Assembly: GCF_002741015.1 (NCBI RefSeq)
Contig: NZ_CP016620.1
Coordinates: 62,001 to 126,000 of the forward strand
DNA from: Microvirga ossetica
GTDB taxonomy: Bacteria; Pseudomonadota; Alphaproteobacteria; Rhizobiales; Beijerinckiaceae
DNA: 64,000 bases
Direction: 5' to 3'
A model generated the notes under the pieces. The model was not told where the DNA came from. It ran no database searches and worked only from the letters and a program-made list of their open reading frames with translations. Positions 30,986 through 39,592 of the stretch are shown piece after piece. Position numbers and translations under genes: made by a program. Every line of letters begins with the position of its first letter. Positions within the stretch are counted from its first letter, which is position 1.

Positions 30986-31876
30986 TTGGATTGGGACAAG
31001 ATCAAACTCTTCTATGAGGTGGCGGAAGCCGGGAGCTTTACCCGGGCTGGTGAAAAGCTCGACCTGAACCAGTCCTCTCTCAGCCGCAGCATCAGTGCCC
31101 TGGAGCGGGATCTGAACGTTCCGCTCTTCCATCGTCACGCCCGTGGTCTCATCCTGACCGAGCATGGTGATGCGCTGTTCCGGGCAGCGCTCGACATGCG
31201 CCGGTCCGTGGAGGTGACGCGACAGCGGTTCGCCGAAACCAGTGAACGGCCCGTCGGCGATCTCAAGGTCACGGCAACCGTCGGGATTGGTGGCATCTGG
31301 CTCACCAACCGCATCGCGGAATTCCTCGACCTCTACCCGGAGGTCAACGTGCAGCTGATCCTGACCAACGACGATCTCGACCTTGCCATGCGCGAGGCCG
31401 ATCTTGCGATCCGGCTCCGGCGTCCGGTACAGCCGGATTTGATCCAGCGGCGCCTGTTCACCATCCACTACCATGCCTATGCCGCGCACGCGTATCTCGA
31501 TCACTTCGGCGAGCCCAAGTGCCTGGAGGATCTCGACCAGCACCGCATTGTTTGCCTGGGCGGCCACCAGCCTGCCTTCATCCTCGACCTGCACCGCCTG
31601 CCAACCCTCGGGCGAGACCCCAAGTCGCCACGCGCGAGTCGGTTTGTGGTCAATGACAGCCTGGCTCTCCGACATGCGATCGAGTCGGGCGCCGGGATCG
31701 GCATGGCGCCGGATTATGCCATGGGCGACAACCCGAAGGTGCGACGGGTTCTAGAGGAGGTCGACATGCCAGCGCTCGACAGCTACCTGGTGTATCCGGA
31801 AGAAATGCGCTCGGTCGCGCGGGTTCAGGTGTTTCGCGACTTCCTCGTCACGAAGGCGCAGCGCTGGGCCTATTAA
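30986..31876 (+). CDS. LysR-family transcriptional regulator
   Basis: A 296-residue LTTR. The N-terminal HTH is WDKIKLFYEVAEAGSFTRAG, EKLDLNQSSLSRSISALERD and LNVPLFHRHARGLILTEHG; the C-terminal periplasmic-binding-like effector domain follows (LKVTATVGIGGIWLTNRIAE, DLAIRLRRPVQPDLIQRRLF, ESGAGIGMAPDYAMGDNP). The start is TTG 30986. The target genes are not adjacent; an IS5 relic follows immediately. Confidence 0.9.
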   Translation: MDWDKIKLFYEVAEAGSFTRAGEKLDLNQSSLSRSISALERDLNVPLFHRHARGLILTEHGDALFRAALDMRRSVEVTRQRFAETSERPVGDLKVTATVGIGGIWLTNRIAEFLDLYPEVNVQLILTNDDLDLAMREADLAIRLRRPVQPDLIQRRLFTIHYHAYAAHAYLDHFGEPKCLEDLDQHRIVCLGGHQPAFILDLHRLPTLGRDPKSPRASRFVVNDSLALRHAIESGAGIGMAPDYAMGDNPKVRRVLEEVDMPALDSYLVYPEEMRSVARVQVFRDFLVTKAQRWAY

Positions 31877-31889
31877 AGCTCGGCCTGAA

Positions 31890-32430
31890 CACGGGGCCGA
31901 TCTCAGGCAACGCGGCAGACGCCGATCCTGGCGCAAACTGCACATCGGGGTCGATGCAAGCACTGGGCAGATTCTCGCCTCAGAGCTGACGCCCCATGAT
32001 GTCGACGATGGCTCGCAGGTCGAGGCGTTGCTCGACCAGGTCACTGATCCACTCGCCTCCTTCACCGGTGATGAAGCCTACGATCAGGAGGGGGTCTACG
32101 CTACCGTCGCCGAGCGCCACCCTGATGCTGACGTGATCGTCCTGCCACGATCAACGGCGGTGCCGAGTGGCATGGCAGAGAGCGCTCCGACCCAGCGCGA
32201 CCGGCCATCTCCAAAGCATTGCCGAGCATGGACGCATGGGCTGGCAGAAGCGGTCCCGGTACACTCGACGAGCCCTGGTGGAGGCATCCATCAGCCGGCT
32301 TAAACGAGTGATCGGAGACGCTTTGCGTTCGCGGACGGATCAACGCCGTATGGCCGAGGTCGCCATCGCCGTTCATGCCTTGAACCGGATGCTTGAGCTT
32401 GGACGCCCGAAGTGCGTCCGCATCGCCTGA
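31890..32430 (+). pseudogene. IS5-family transposase relic with frameshifts
   Basis: The readable parts are RKLHIGVDASTGQILASELT (DDE first Asp), FTGDEAYDQEGVY (second Asp region), then after a frame change near 32190 LQSIAEHGRMGWQKRSRYTR, ALVEASISRLKRVIG (Glu region) and RMLELGRPKCVRIA. The N-terminal domain is missing. The sequence at 32460-32480 (CACAATCCGATTCGTGCAAC) recurs in similar form after the relic at 60527-60765 and is probably the IS right end. Confidence 0.83.
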
Positions 32431-32513
32431 ATTCGGCCTACGGGCCGCGTTCAACGCGTGCACAATCCGATTCGTGCAACGAAGCCCCCGACAGGTCCCG
32501 AATCCTCGCCACG

Positions 32514-32792
32514 TCACTGGTCACCTGGATCCCCGTCCTCGCTCTGTGCGAACTTTGCCACCTCGCGACTCATCTCATGACCATGAATAGCGACGATGTA
32601 GTTTTGAGTTCTGATCAGAGGTTGCTTGGTGATGGTCTCCGCAAGGTCGGCTATGGACCACCGTATCAAGGGGGCAGCTTCATGGATGTACAGCTTTATC
32701 CCAATGAGCCTCAGCTTCATGTCAGCAAGCTCACGAGCGTCCTGCGCGTGAATGCGGTAAACATCGATGAAGGTCACAGGTGTCGCGGCCAT
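32514..32792 (-). CDS. Hypothetical protein
   Basis: From ATG 32792, with GAGAGGAAACTG upstream, the product has 92 residues (MAATPVTFIDVYRIHAQDAR, ELADMKLRLIGIKLYIHEAA, and so on). It appears as a mixed alpha/beta soluble protein without membrane segments. No family is recognised. The longer frame to 32828 is possible. It lies between the IS5 relic and an IS6 copy. Confidence 0.45.
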   Translation of the reverse strand: MAATPVTFIDVYRIHAQDARELADMKLRLIGIKLYIHEAAPLIRWSIADLAETITKQPLIRTQNYIVAIHGHEMSREVAKFAQSEDGDPGDQ

Positions 32793-32948
32793 CAGTTTCC
32801 TCTCGGTTGTTGCCATCACAAATCTCAATATCGCCGTGACACCTCCTCATCCTCAATCCAAAGGATGACGGGCGTGCCGCCCCGGCCAAGCGAGTATGGA
32901 ATGGGGCATGGGCGTTTCCGAATAGTAAGCTCAATGGGCCATCAGCAC

Positions 32949-33761
32949 GGCACCGTTGCATTAACCTCGGCCGTATAGCGAGGAGCGGTTCATCAAGGAT
33001 CCGCCCCCGTGTCACTGTTCAAGCGCCGTCGCCTCCCGGTTGAGATCATCCTGCTGTGCGTGCGCTGGTACTGCAAGTACGGGATCAGCTATCGCGATCT
33101 GGCTGAAATGATGTCCGAGCGCGGTGTCGAGGTTGAACCAAGCACCATCTTCCGCTGGGTACAACGCTATGCGCCCGAGATCGAGAAGCGGGTTCGCCGG
33201 TATCAGGGTTCCCGTTCCGGATCATGGCGTGTGGACGAGACCTATGTGCGGGTTGGAGGGCGCTGGAAGTACTTGTTTCGCGCGGTCGACAAGCACGGTC
33301 GGTTGATTGCCTCCATGCTGTCCGGCCGGCGTGATACCGGAGCGGCTTATCGCTTCCTGCGCAAAGCCCTGCGGGCGGTGAGCGACTATCCTCCTTCGTC
33401 CATCACGACCGACAAATTGGCCTCATATCCGAAGGCGATTCGGCGTTTGCAGAACGAAGGGCTTCTGCCGAAAGATGTGGTACACCGCACCTCGAAATAT
33501 CTGAATAACATCCTTGAAGCGGATCATGGCGCGCTTAAGCGGGTGATCCGTCCGACGCGCGGCTTCCAGAGCATGAAAACCGCCGCCGCAACGCTGAAGG
33601 GTTTTGAAATCATGCGCATGATCCGCCGCGGCCATTGCATCGGGCGGGAGCGTCGAGCCACAGGCGAAATCCGTCTTGTCAATCAGCTCTTCGGTCTTGC
33701 TGCCTGAGTGGCCCGTTAAACTGGGTCCGTTATGCCGTTTTCAAGTTACTGCAACGGTGCC
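32949..33761 (+). mobile_element. IS6-family insertion sequence (copy D)
   Basis: The inverted ends are GGCACCGTTGCATTAAC (32949) and, reverse-complemented, GGCACCGTTGCAGTAAC (ending 33761). Length is 813 bp. Flanks ATCAGCAC and CTTCGTCA do not match. Confidence 0.9.
33009..33707 (+). CDS. IS6-family transposase
   Basis: A 232-residue IS6 transposase, GTG start, beginning MSLFKRRRLPVEIILLCVRW. DDE residues are in WRVDETYVRV, ITTDKLASY and NILEADHGALKR. It is nearly the same sequence as the copies at 46115 and 56080 (scattered substitutions only), so the three are one recently expanded group. Confidence 0.95.
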   Translation: MSLFKRRRLPVEIILLCVRWYCKYGISYRDLAEMMSERGVEVEPSTIFRWVQRYAPEIEKRVRRYQGSRSGSWRVDETYVRVGGRWKYLFRAVDKHGRLIASMLSGRRDTGAAYRFLRKALRAVSDYPPSSITTDKLASYPKAIRRLQNEGLLPKDVVHRTSKYLNNILEADHGALKRVIRPTRGFQSMKTAAATLKGFEIMRMIRRGHCIGRERRATGEIRLVNQLFGLAA

Positions 33762-33825
33762 CTTCGTCATAGCCCGCGCAGTTGCAATGTACTGCTCAAT
33801 CAATGCGCATACAGGGAGTGCCAAC

Positions 33826-35760
33826 TTATTTTGCATGGTTCCGACGGTACCAGCGAAGCCAAGATCGGCTTCTCGCAGGAACCGGGAGCGCCAGGAGAAT
33901 GGCGCCTTCATCGGTCTTGCGGATATGCAGTGTGCGGGTATGGAACTGATCCAAGCCGGGCCTATGGCCGATGGACAGTACCGATGCACGCGCGAGCTCT
34001 TGCGCAAATATGGCCAGCATTGAGGCTTGATTATCGTCGTCAAGAGCCGATGTGGCCTCATCCATGAAGATCCATTGCGGCTTGTGGAGAAGGACGCGCG
34101 CGAAGGCGACACGCTGCTGTTGGCCAAGCGAAAGCGATCTGTCCCAGCGCTCGGCGCGATCGAGCAGCCCAGCAAATTCATGCAAGCCGACCCGGTGCAG
34201 CGCCGCCTTGACTGTTGCATCGTCGAACGCATCAGGGCCTGCGGGATAGCATATCGCCGAGCGGAGACTGCCAAGCGGCAGATAGGGCCGTTGCGGCAGA
34301 AACATCATGTCACTGCCAGAAGGTGTACGGATAATGCCAGATCCCCAGGGCCAAAGCCCGGCGATCGCGCGAAACAGCGTGCTCTTGCCCGATCCAGAGA
34401 CTCCGATGATCAGAACGCGCTCGCCGGTACGGACCTCGGCCGTCGCTTCCTCGATGAGGATGCTACCATCATTCAGTGCAATGGAAAGGTGTTCGAAGCT
34501 GAGCCACCCGTCGGGATGATTGCAAATCTCGATGCGTCGAGTGCCCATCGCGATACGATCGAGATCAAGCGCAGCCTGTCGAAATCCTGCCAGTCGCAAC
34601 ACGGCCGATCGCCAGTCTGCGATTTTGGGGTAGTTATCGACAAAGTATCGCAAGGCGGCCTGAACTTGGTTGAAGGCTCCGACGACCATCATCATCTCGC
34701 CGAAAGATAGCCGCCCGCTGAAGTAGCCTGGGGCGGCAGCAAGGATCGGTACAACGATGGCGAGCCAACCGTAACCCGACGTGATCCAGGTCAATCGGGC
34801 CAGAGCGCCAGACAGTCGGCGGGTCGACAGGAGGACAGCGTCAAGGAAACTATTGAGATTGCGACGTTCGTCCGGTTCCCCGGAATAGAGGGAGATACTC
34901 TCGGCACTCTCACTCACTCGAACGATAGCAAAGCGCAGATCCGCTTCTCGCGCATAGCGCTCGGTGTTCAGGCGGATGAGAGGCCGGCCCACGAGCCACG
35001 TCAACCCTGACCCGATACCGGCATAAGCGACAGCGACCCACACCATGTAGCCCGGGATCACGATCTCACGCCCTTCAAACTCAAAACTGGCGTAGGAGGA
35101 GAGTGTCCACAAGACGCCGAGAAAGCTGACAAGCAGAAGAAGCGCCTGGAGCATACCCACGCCAAGCTCGGTGGTAAATTCCGAGAACAGCCGGCAGTCT
35201 TCCTGTAGACGTTGATCGGCTTGGGAGCCGGAAGGACCAACGTGGCCCAGCTGGTAGGCTCGGGCTGGCTGGAGCCAGCTATCGAAGAGGGTGTGGGTCA
35301 GTCGCTCCCTTAGGCGTATTTTGAGCCGTTGCTGAAGCCAAGTCTGGGCCACAACCAGTGCCAGCAAGGCGGCGATGATGATGAGAAAGACAAGGAGCTG
35401 GTTGAGGAACGCCACAGAGTTCCGCTTCTCAACAGCGTCGAAGAATGCGCCGTTCCACTCGTTCAGCCGAACCTGCCCGAACATATTGCCGATGAGCACC
35501 ACGACAATGGCAAGGACGAGTCGGACGACCGGCCAGCCTGTCCGACCTTGCAACATGTCACGGAAGATATGGTAGAGATCCTCGGCAACGCCTTCTCCGC
35601 GTGGAGGTCCGTCAGCCTCCGCGTTCAGGACGTGCTGGGTCGCCTGCTCGACAGCTTCGACCGTCTCAATCGGCGGACTGAGATTGGCCTCTTGCTCAAC
35701 GCCGGTAGCGGCGGCGGGAAGAGGGCTATGGCGGCCCGACAGGCCCTTTGATTCATGCAT
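33826..35760 (-). CDS. ABCD-type ABC transporter, permease and ATPase fused (SbmA/YddA-like)
   Basis: From ATG 35760 the protein has 644 residues; a GTG at 35847 would add 29. The N-terminal half is an ABC_membrane_2 domain with about six membrane helices (VVRLVLAIVVVLIGNMFGQV, LLVFLIIIAALLALVVAQTW and others) and the family-typical WRSAVLRLAGF before the ATPase. The ATPase has Walker A GVSGSGKST, signature LSLGQQQRVAFAR and Walker B WIFMDEATSALDD. Homologues transport peptides, vitamin B12 or fatty acyl compounds; the substrate is unknown. IS6 copy D ends 64 bp from its 3' end. Confidence 0.9.
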   Translation of the reverse strand: MHESKGLSGRHSPLPAAATGVEQEANLSPPIETVEAVEQATQHVLNAEADGPPRGEGVAEDLYHIFRDMLQGRTGWPVVRLVLAIVVVLIGNMFGQVRLNEWNGAFFDAVEKRNSVAFLNQLLVFLIIIAALLALVVAQTWLQQRLKIRLRERLTHTLFDSWLQPARAYQLGHVGPSGSQADQRLQEDCRLFSEFTTELGVGMLQALLLLVSFLGVLWTLSSYASFEFEGREIVIPGYMVWVAVAYAGIGSGLTWLVGRPLIRLNTERYAREADLRFAIVRVSESAESISLYSGEPDERRNLNSFLDAVLLSTRRLSGALARLTWITSGYGWLAIVVPILAAAPGYFSGRLSFGEMMMVVGAFNQVQAALRYFVDNYPKIADWRSAVLRLAGFRQAALDLDRIAMGTRRIEICNHPDGWLSFEHLSIALNDGSILIEEATAEVRTGERVLIIGVSGSGKSTLFRAIAGLWPWGSGIIRTPSGSDMMFLPQRPYLPLGSLRSAICYPAGPDAFDDATVKAALHRVGLHEFAGLLDRAERWDRSLSLGQQQRVAFARVLLHKPQWIFMDEATSALDDDNQASMLAIFAQELARASVLSIGHRPGLDQFHTRTLHIRKTDEGAILLALPVPARSRSWLRWYRRNHAK

Positions 35761-35847
35761 GCATCTGTCGTGGCACGGATTGTTGCCCGCTCCTCTATCC
35801 AAAACCTGCTGGGGCAGGCTGGGCCCTGCGGGCGCGGACGAATGCAC

Positions 35848-36148
35848 TTAGTTCGTCTGTGGCCACGCACGACAGAACCTTACTGCCCACATGAGCTTTT
35901 TTGAGACGCCGAGCCCCTCTTTGGAGTTGGCATTCTCGATATGGATAGTATAACGATAACGGAACAACGATCGAAATCGATGCCTCGTGGGAACTTCGTT
36001 GGGGAGATATCCCTCACTCAGGGTTCAGACCTCATATCGGTGTGAACATCTGGTGAGCGCTCGTCTTCCCAGCGAAACGATACCTTAGCACGTTGTACCC
36101 ACGACCGGTTCAGTGCAAAATCAATCCAAGTCGCGTTAAGGAGGACAC
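35848..36148. other. 301-bp intergenic region
   Basis: This is the divergent spacer upstream of the ABC transporter and the PRC-barrel gene. It must hold both promoters. Apart from a strong TTAAGGAGGACAC ribosome-binding site at its right end, I see no distinctive element. Confidence 0.5.
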
Positions 36149-36784
36149 ATGTTCAAACCTTATCTTGGGACATGCCTTGTGGCCGTTCTGATAATGGCTG
36201 GACATGCGGGCGCGCAGACGCCCTTGTCACAACAGCCCCCTGCAGGCGTGGGCGCTTCTGTGATAGGTTCAGGAACCAAAGGTCAGCTCTTCCTAGAGCA
36301 TCGCCAGCCGGATCAGTTTCGCTCAACCAACCTGCGTGGTACGCGCATCTACGGAGCTAACAACGAGAACATCGGCGCGATCAATGATGTTCTGATCAGT
36401 CAGAGTGGGCAGGTGGCGGCGGTTATCATCGGCGTGGGAGGCTTCTTGGGAATTGGGGAAAAGGACGTCGCTGTTCCGATGTCCATGCTACTGTTCCAAC
36501 CTGGAGCAGTTGCAGCGAACTCAGAGGTAGCGCCACTGGCCGAAGGGTCGCCAAATCCATCTCCACCCGCTGCTGACGTTGAACCTGGAGCACCGGCCGC
36601 CGCTCTTCCTTCGGGAACCAGTGCAGCTGCACGACATGATAACGGAATTCCAGACCGTCTCATTCTGAAGATGACCAAAGAGCAACTCCAGAATGCCCCT
36701 GCCTTCCAGGACAACGTGAGTGACAGGACCCTGAGCTCCGAAAATCCAGCTCCGACTGCGCCAACGGCCACTCAAAGGCCCTGA
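36149..36784 (+). CDS. Exported PRC-barrel domain protein
   Basis: A 211-residue protein with signal peptide MFKPYLGTCLVAVLIMAGHA, cleaved after AGA. The PRC-barrel segment is RSTNLRGTRIYGANNENIGA, INDVLISQSGQVAAVIIGVG, GFLGIGEKDVAVPMSML. It is followed by a Pro/Ala-rich linker and a conserved ending (DRLILKMTKEQLQNAPAF). Such proteins are common in Rhizobiales envelopes, with unknown role. The excellent AAGGAGG box suggests high expression. Confidence 0.88.
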   Translation: MFKPYLGTCLVAVLIMAGHAGAQTPLSQQPPAGVGASVIGSGTKGQLFLEHRQPDQFRSTNLRGTRIYGANNENIGAINDVLISQSGQVAAVIIGVGGFLGIGEKDVAVPMSMLLFQPGAVAANSEVAPLAEGSPNPSPPAADVEPGAPAAALPSGTSAAARHDNGIPDRLILKMTKEQLQNAPAFQDNVSDRTLSSENPAPTAPTATQRP

Positions 36785-37122
36785 AAGAGGGTCTCATCAC
36801 ATCGCCGATCCGGGGGCATAGAGGCCAATTCAGCTGCCGGAAAATTGAAGCAGGCGCACTGGCGACAGGGTTCCCTTCCGTCATCGGATGGGATGCACAG
36901 AGCCTCGCCCGTGCCCCAGATTACATGTGGATGCGATCGTCCGGGGCTCGTCTCACTGTCTGGCCGTAAGGCGAGGAGGAGCGGCTCGGTCCCGTATGGA
37001 TCAACCAAGAGCACAGGTTCCCATCGGGGCCGGCCGACTTCAACGTGGTAAGACAGGTCACCATCACAATGCCGGCAGGGCTCGGCGTCTCTGGCATGGT
37101 GAATTTGCCTCTCTCGGGTCAT
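36772..37122 (-). CDS. Cysteine-pair hypothetical protein
   Basis: From ATG 37122 the frame encodes 116 residues with CRHCDGD near the start and CRQCACF near the end, a spacing that could hold one or two zinc ions, and the segment WEPVLLVDPYGTEPLLLALR. It converges with the PRC-barrel gene, overlapping its 3' end by 13 bp. No family is known to me, and it may be spurious; the Cys pairs and lack of another gene here are the arguments for it. Confidence 0.38.
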   Translation of the reverse strand: MTRERQIHHARDAEPCRHCDGDLSYHVEVGRPRWEPVLLVDPYGTEPLLLALRPDSETSPGRSHPHVIWGTGEALCIPSDDGREPCRQCACFNFPAAELASMPPDRRCDETLFQGL

Positions 37123-37413
37123 TTGCCATCTCGGGTGCATGTGCATGACGGTTTGATGGGTGCTTCCTGTGCGAGGATCGTCCTTCATCAGCATCGATGC
37201 GTGGAGTCAGCATTTCCTGTTTGTTGAAACACCTGACCGCGAGACCGGCTCACGCCGTTACCCGTTCTTCCTCATGCTCTCCAGTCTGCGACTGTTCTTG
37301 GACCTGCACCGACTGCCGCGTACCGGCTAACAGGCCAGCTGCCGCGACACTGGTCAGTAGAAGCTCTCGTGGCTTGAGACATATGCGCTCGCCTCTCTAA
37401 ACCAAGGTCAAGA

Positions 37414-37600
37414 TCAGCTCTTCAACGCAGGCTCAACCCGTGACGCCGCCCAAACGGCAGCCGGTGCGGGAGATTGGTAGACTTCTCCTCTGGACAGGAG
37501 AGCCCAAGCAATCGTAGCCGTTTTGTTGGCCAACGCCACCGAGACCACCCGCGCCGGCTTCTTGGCCAGCAGCTCTGTGATCCGGGCGGAGCCTCCCGCT
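37414..37600 (-). pseudogene. IS110-family transposase C-terminal fragment
   Basis: One minus-strand frame reads ELLAKKPARVVSVALANKTA with TIAWALLSRGEVYQSPA and stops at 37414-37416. This matches the end of IS110-type transposases (ALANKTARIAWALL, GExYxP). Upstream codons are out of frame. Only this end remains. Confidence 0.72.
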
Positions 37601-37690
37601 GTCTTCGTGCGTGCGTAACAAGGCGTCCGAAGGGAAGCATTTTGCCCGAAAGGCTGACGATGGGTGCCGAAAGCCGATCAAGGCCGATCG

Positions 37691-38617
37691 CTAGAAGTTG
37701 ACGCGGTCACCTCCTTTGAGCGCCAGCATGCTGCGCGCATCGTCAGGAGTGGCAATCTCGAGTCCAAGCCCCTCGAGAATCTGACGCGCCAGTCTCACCT
37801 GCTGAGTATTGGATTCCGCTAGCTTGCCGGGCCCGATCCAGAGGGAGTCCTCCAGTCCGACCCGGACATTGCCTCCCAGGGCCGCCGCTTGAGCTGCGAT
37901 AGTGAGCTGGTTTTTGCCTGCGCCGAGCACCGACCATTGATAATCGCTTCCGAACAGCCGGTCGGCCGTGCGCTTCATGTGCGCCACATCCTCCGGATGC
38001 GGTCCGATGCCGCCGAGCAGGCCGAAAACGCTCTGGACGAAGAGAGGCGGCTTGATAAGGCCGCGCTCGACGAAATGGGCCAGCGTATAAAGATGCCCGA
38101 TATCGTAGCATTCGATCTCGAACCGGGTGCCGTTCTCCGAGCAGGTGGTCAGGATGTACTCGATATCCGTGAAGGTATTGCGAAAAATGCGGTCACGAGA
38201 ACCTTCGAGGTAGGGGAGTTCCCAGTCGTACTTGAACTCCTTGAATCGGTTCAGCATCGGGTAGAGACCGAAATTCATCGATCCCATGTTGAGCGACGCG
38301 ACCTCCGGCTTGTAATGGGCTGCGGGCCGTACCCGCTCCTCGACCAGCATGGTGGGTGCGCCGCCGGTCGTGATGTTGATGACGCAGTTCGAACGCTGCT
38401 TGATGACCTGCAGAAAAGGCGCGAACGCTTCCGGTGATTGATCGGGCTTGCCGTTCTGTGGGTCCCGCGCATGCAGATGCACAATCGCGGCGCCGGCTTC
38501 AGCCGCGCCGATGGCTGCCTCTGCAATTTCCTCAGGCGTGATCGGCAGGTGAGGGGACATGGACGGCGTATGGATCGCCCCTGTGACGGCGCAGGTGATA
38601 ATGACTTTGCGGGCCAT
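37691..38617 (-). CDS. BKACE-family beta-keto acid cleavage enzyme (DUF849)
   Basis: From ATG 38617 the protein has 308 residues. Zn-binding HLHARDP near the start, VINITTGGAP, and FGLLGGIGPHPEDV and VGLEDSLWIG later are hallmarks of the BKACE family. These enzymes condense a beta-keto acid with acetyl-CoA and cleave it to a CoA ester plus acetoacetate. Founding members act on 3-keto-5-aminohexanoate, others on 3-dehydrocarnitine. The adjacent 3-hydroxyacyl-type dehydrogenase (22 bp apart) would make the keto substrate, so the pair forms a two-step pathway. Confidence 0.92.
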   Translation of the reverse strand: MARKVIITCAVTGAIHTPSMSPHLPITPEEIAEAAIGAAEAGAAIVHLHARDPQNGKPDQSPEAFAPFLQVIKQRSNCVINITTGGAPTMLVEERVRPAAHYKPEVASLNMGSMNFGLYPMLNRFKEFKYDWELPYLEGSRDRIFRNTFTDIEYILTTCSENGTRFEIECYDIGHLYTLAHFVERGLIKPPLFVQSVFGLLGGIGPHPEDVAHMKRTADRLFGSDYQWSVLGAGKNQLTIAAQAAALGGNVRVGLEDSLWIGPGKLAESNTQQVRLARQILEGLGLEIATPDDARSMLALKGGDRVNF

Positions 38618-38639
38618 GGAATCGTTCTCTTTCGTCAAA

Positions 38640-39572
38640 TCAGGCTTCGGGTTGGGATTGCTTGTGCGCCTTCAGGGCAGCCAGGCGCCTGTCTCGCCAG
38701 GCGGAGCGGTGCGCGAGTGTATCGGCGCTGGGCATTGCGCCCCAGGCGTGCAGGATGCGGCTCACGTTCTCCTCATCCCAGACATCGGGCTTTGCCGGGT
38801 CCGCGCTGAGACTGCGGTAGAATCCGGTATAGCGTTTGCAGTAATCGGCGATGCCGCCGGGCGCGTTGAGTTCGATGGTCTCGAACGGGCCAATAAATGA
38901 CCAGCGCAGGCCAAGGCCGTCCTTCAAGGTCTTGTCGAGATCCTGAGGACTGACCACGCCTTCCCCGACCAGCCGGAAAGCCTCGGCCAGAAGCGCCCCC
39001 TGAAGGCGATTGAGGACGAAGCCCTCGACCTCTCGCTTTACCGTGATCGGAACCTGCTCGATGCTCTCGTAGATCCGGCGTGCCCGCTCGATGGTCTGCG
39101 GCGCCGTCCAGGGGGCGGCGCAGAGCTCGACGAGCGGCACCAAATGGGGAGGGTTTACCGGATGCGCGACCAGGCAGCGAGCGCGTCCCGGCAGCTCTTC
39201 CGTGAAGCGCGACGCGACAATCGCGGAGGTCGACGAGGCCAGGATGGCATGCTCGGGGCATAGCCGGTCGAGCTCGGCGAAGATTGCCCGCTTCGTGTCG
39301 ACGAGCTCGGGACCGTTCTCCTGAACCACGTCCACGCCGCTGACCGCATCCGCAAGCGACTGCACGATTGCGACGCGCTCTGCCGCGAGCGCCGGATCCG
39401 TCACGAGGCCGTGGACGGCCAGTTCCTCGAGCCCTTCGCGGATGAGCCGCGACGCATTCTCAAGCGTCCGAGATTCCGGATCCGTGACGCGCACCTGCCA
39501 GCCAGCCCGAGCGAACACGATCGCCCAGGATCGGCCAATCAGCCCAGCGCCAATGATCGCAACACTTGCCAT
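38640..39572 (-). CDS. 3-hydroxyacyl-CoA dehydrogenase family protein (carnitine dehydrogenase / lambda-crystallin-like)
   Basis: A 310-residue NAD-dependent dehydrogenase. The N-terminal Rossmann motif is VAIIGAGLIGRSWAIVFARA; VQENGPELVDTKRAIF, ASSTSAIVAS and CLVAHPVNPPHLVPLVELC carry the catalytic Ser/His region. The C-terminal domain has EGFVLNRLQGALLAEAFRLV. Paralogues include L-carnitine 3-dehydrogenase and L-gulonate 3-dehydrogenase, which oxidise free hydroxyacids rather than CoA esters. Next to a BKACE gene the product is probably a beta-keto acid such as 3-dehydrocarnitine or an analogue. The exact substrate is open. Confidence 0.9.
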   Translation of the reverse strand: MASVAIIGAGLIGRSWAIVFARAGWQVRVTDPESRTLENASRLIREGLEELAVHGLVTDPALAAERVAIVQSLADAVSGVDVVQENGPELVDTKRAIFAELDRLCPEHAILASSTSAIVASRFTEELPGRARCLVAHPVNPPHLVPLVELCAAPWTAPQTIERARRIYESIEQVPITVKREVEGFVLNRLQGALLAEAFRLVGEGVVSPQDLDKTLKDGLGLRWSFIGPFETIELNAPGGIADYCKRYTGFYRSLSADPAKPDVWDEENVSRILHAWGAMPSADTLAHRSAWRDRRLAALKAHKQSQPEA

Positions 39573-39592
39573 TCAAGCCTCCCCTTCTTGGC

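Noticed and set aside
32412..32978. 188-codon plus-strand frame
   Set aside because: It overlaps the minus-strand frame at 32514-32792, which has a better ribosome-binding site, and its sequence lacks any protein-like pattern.
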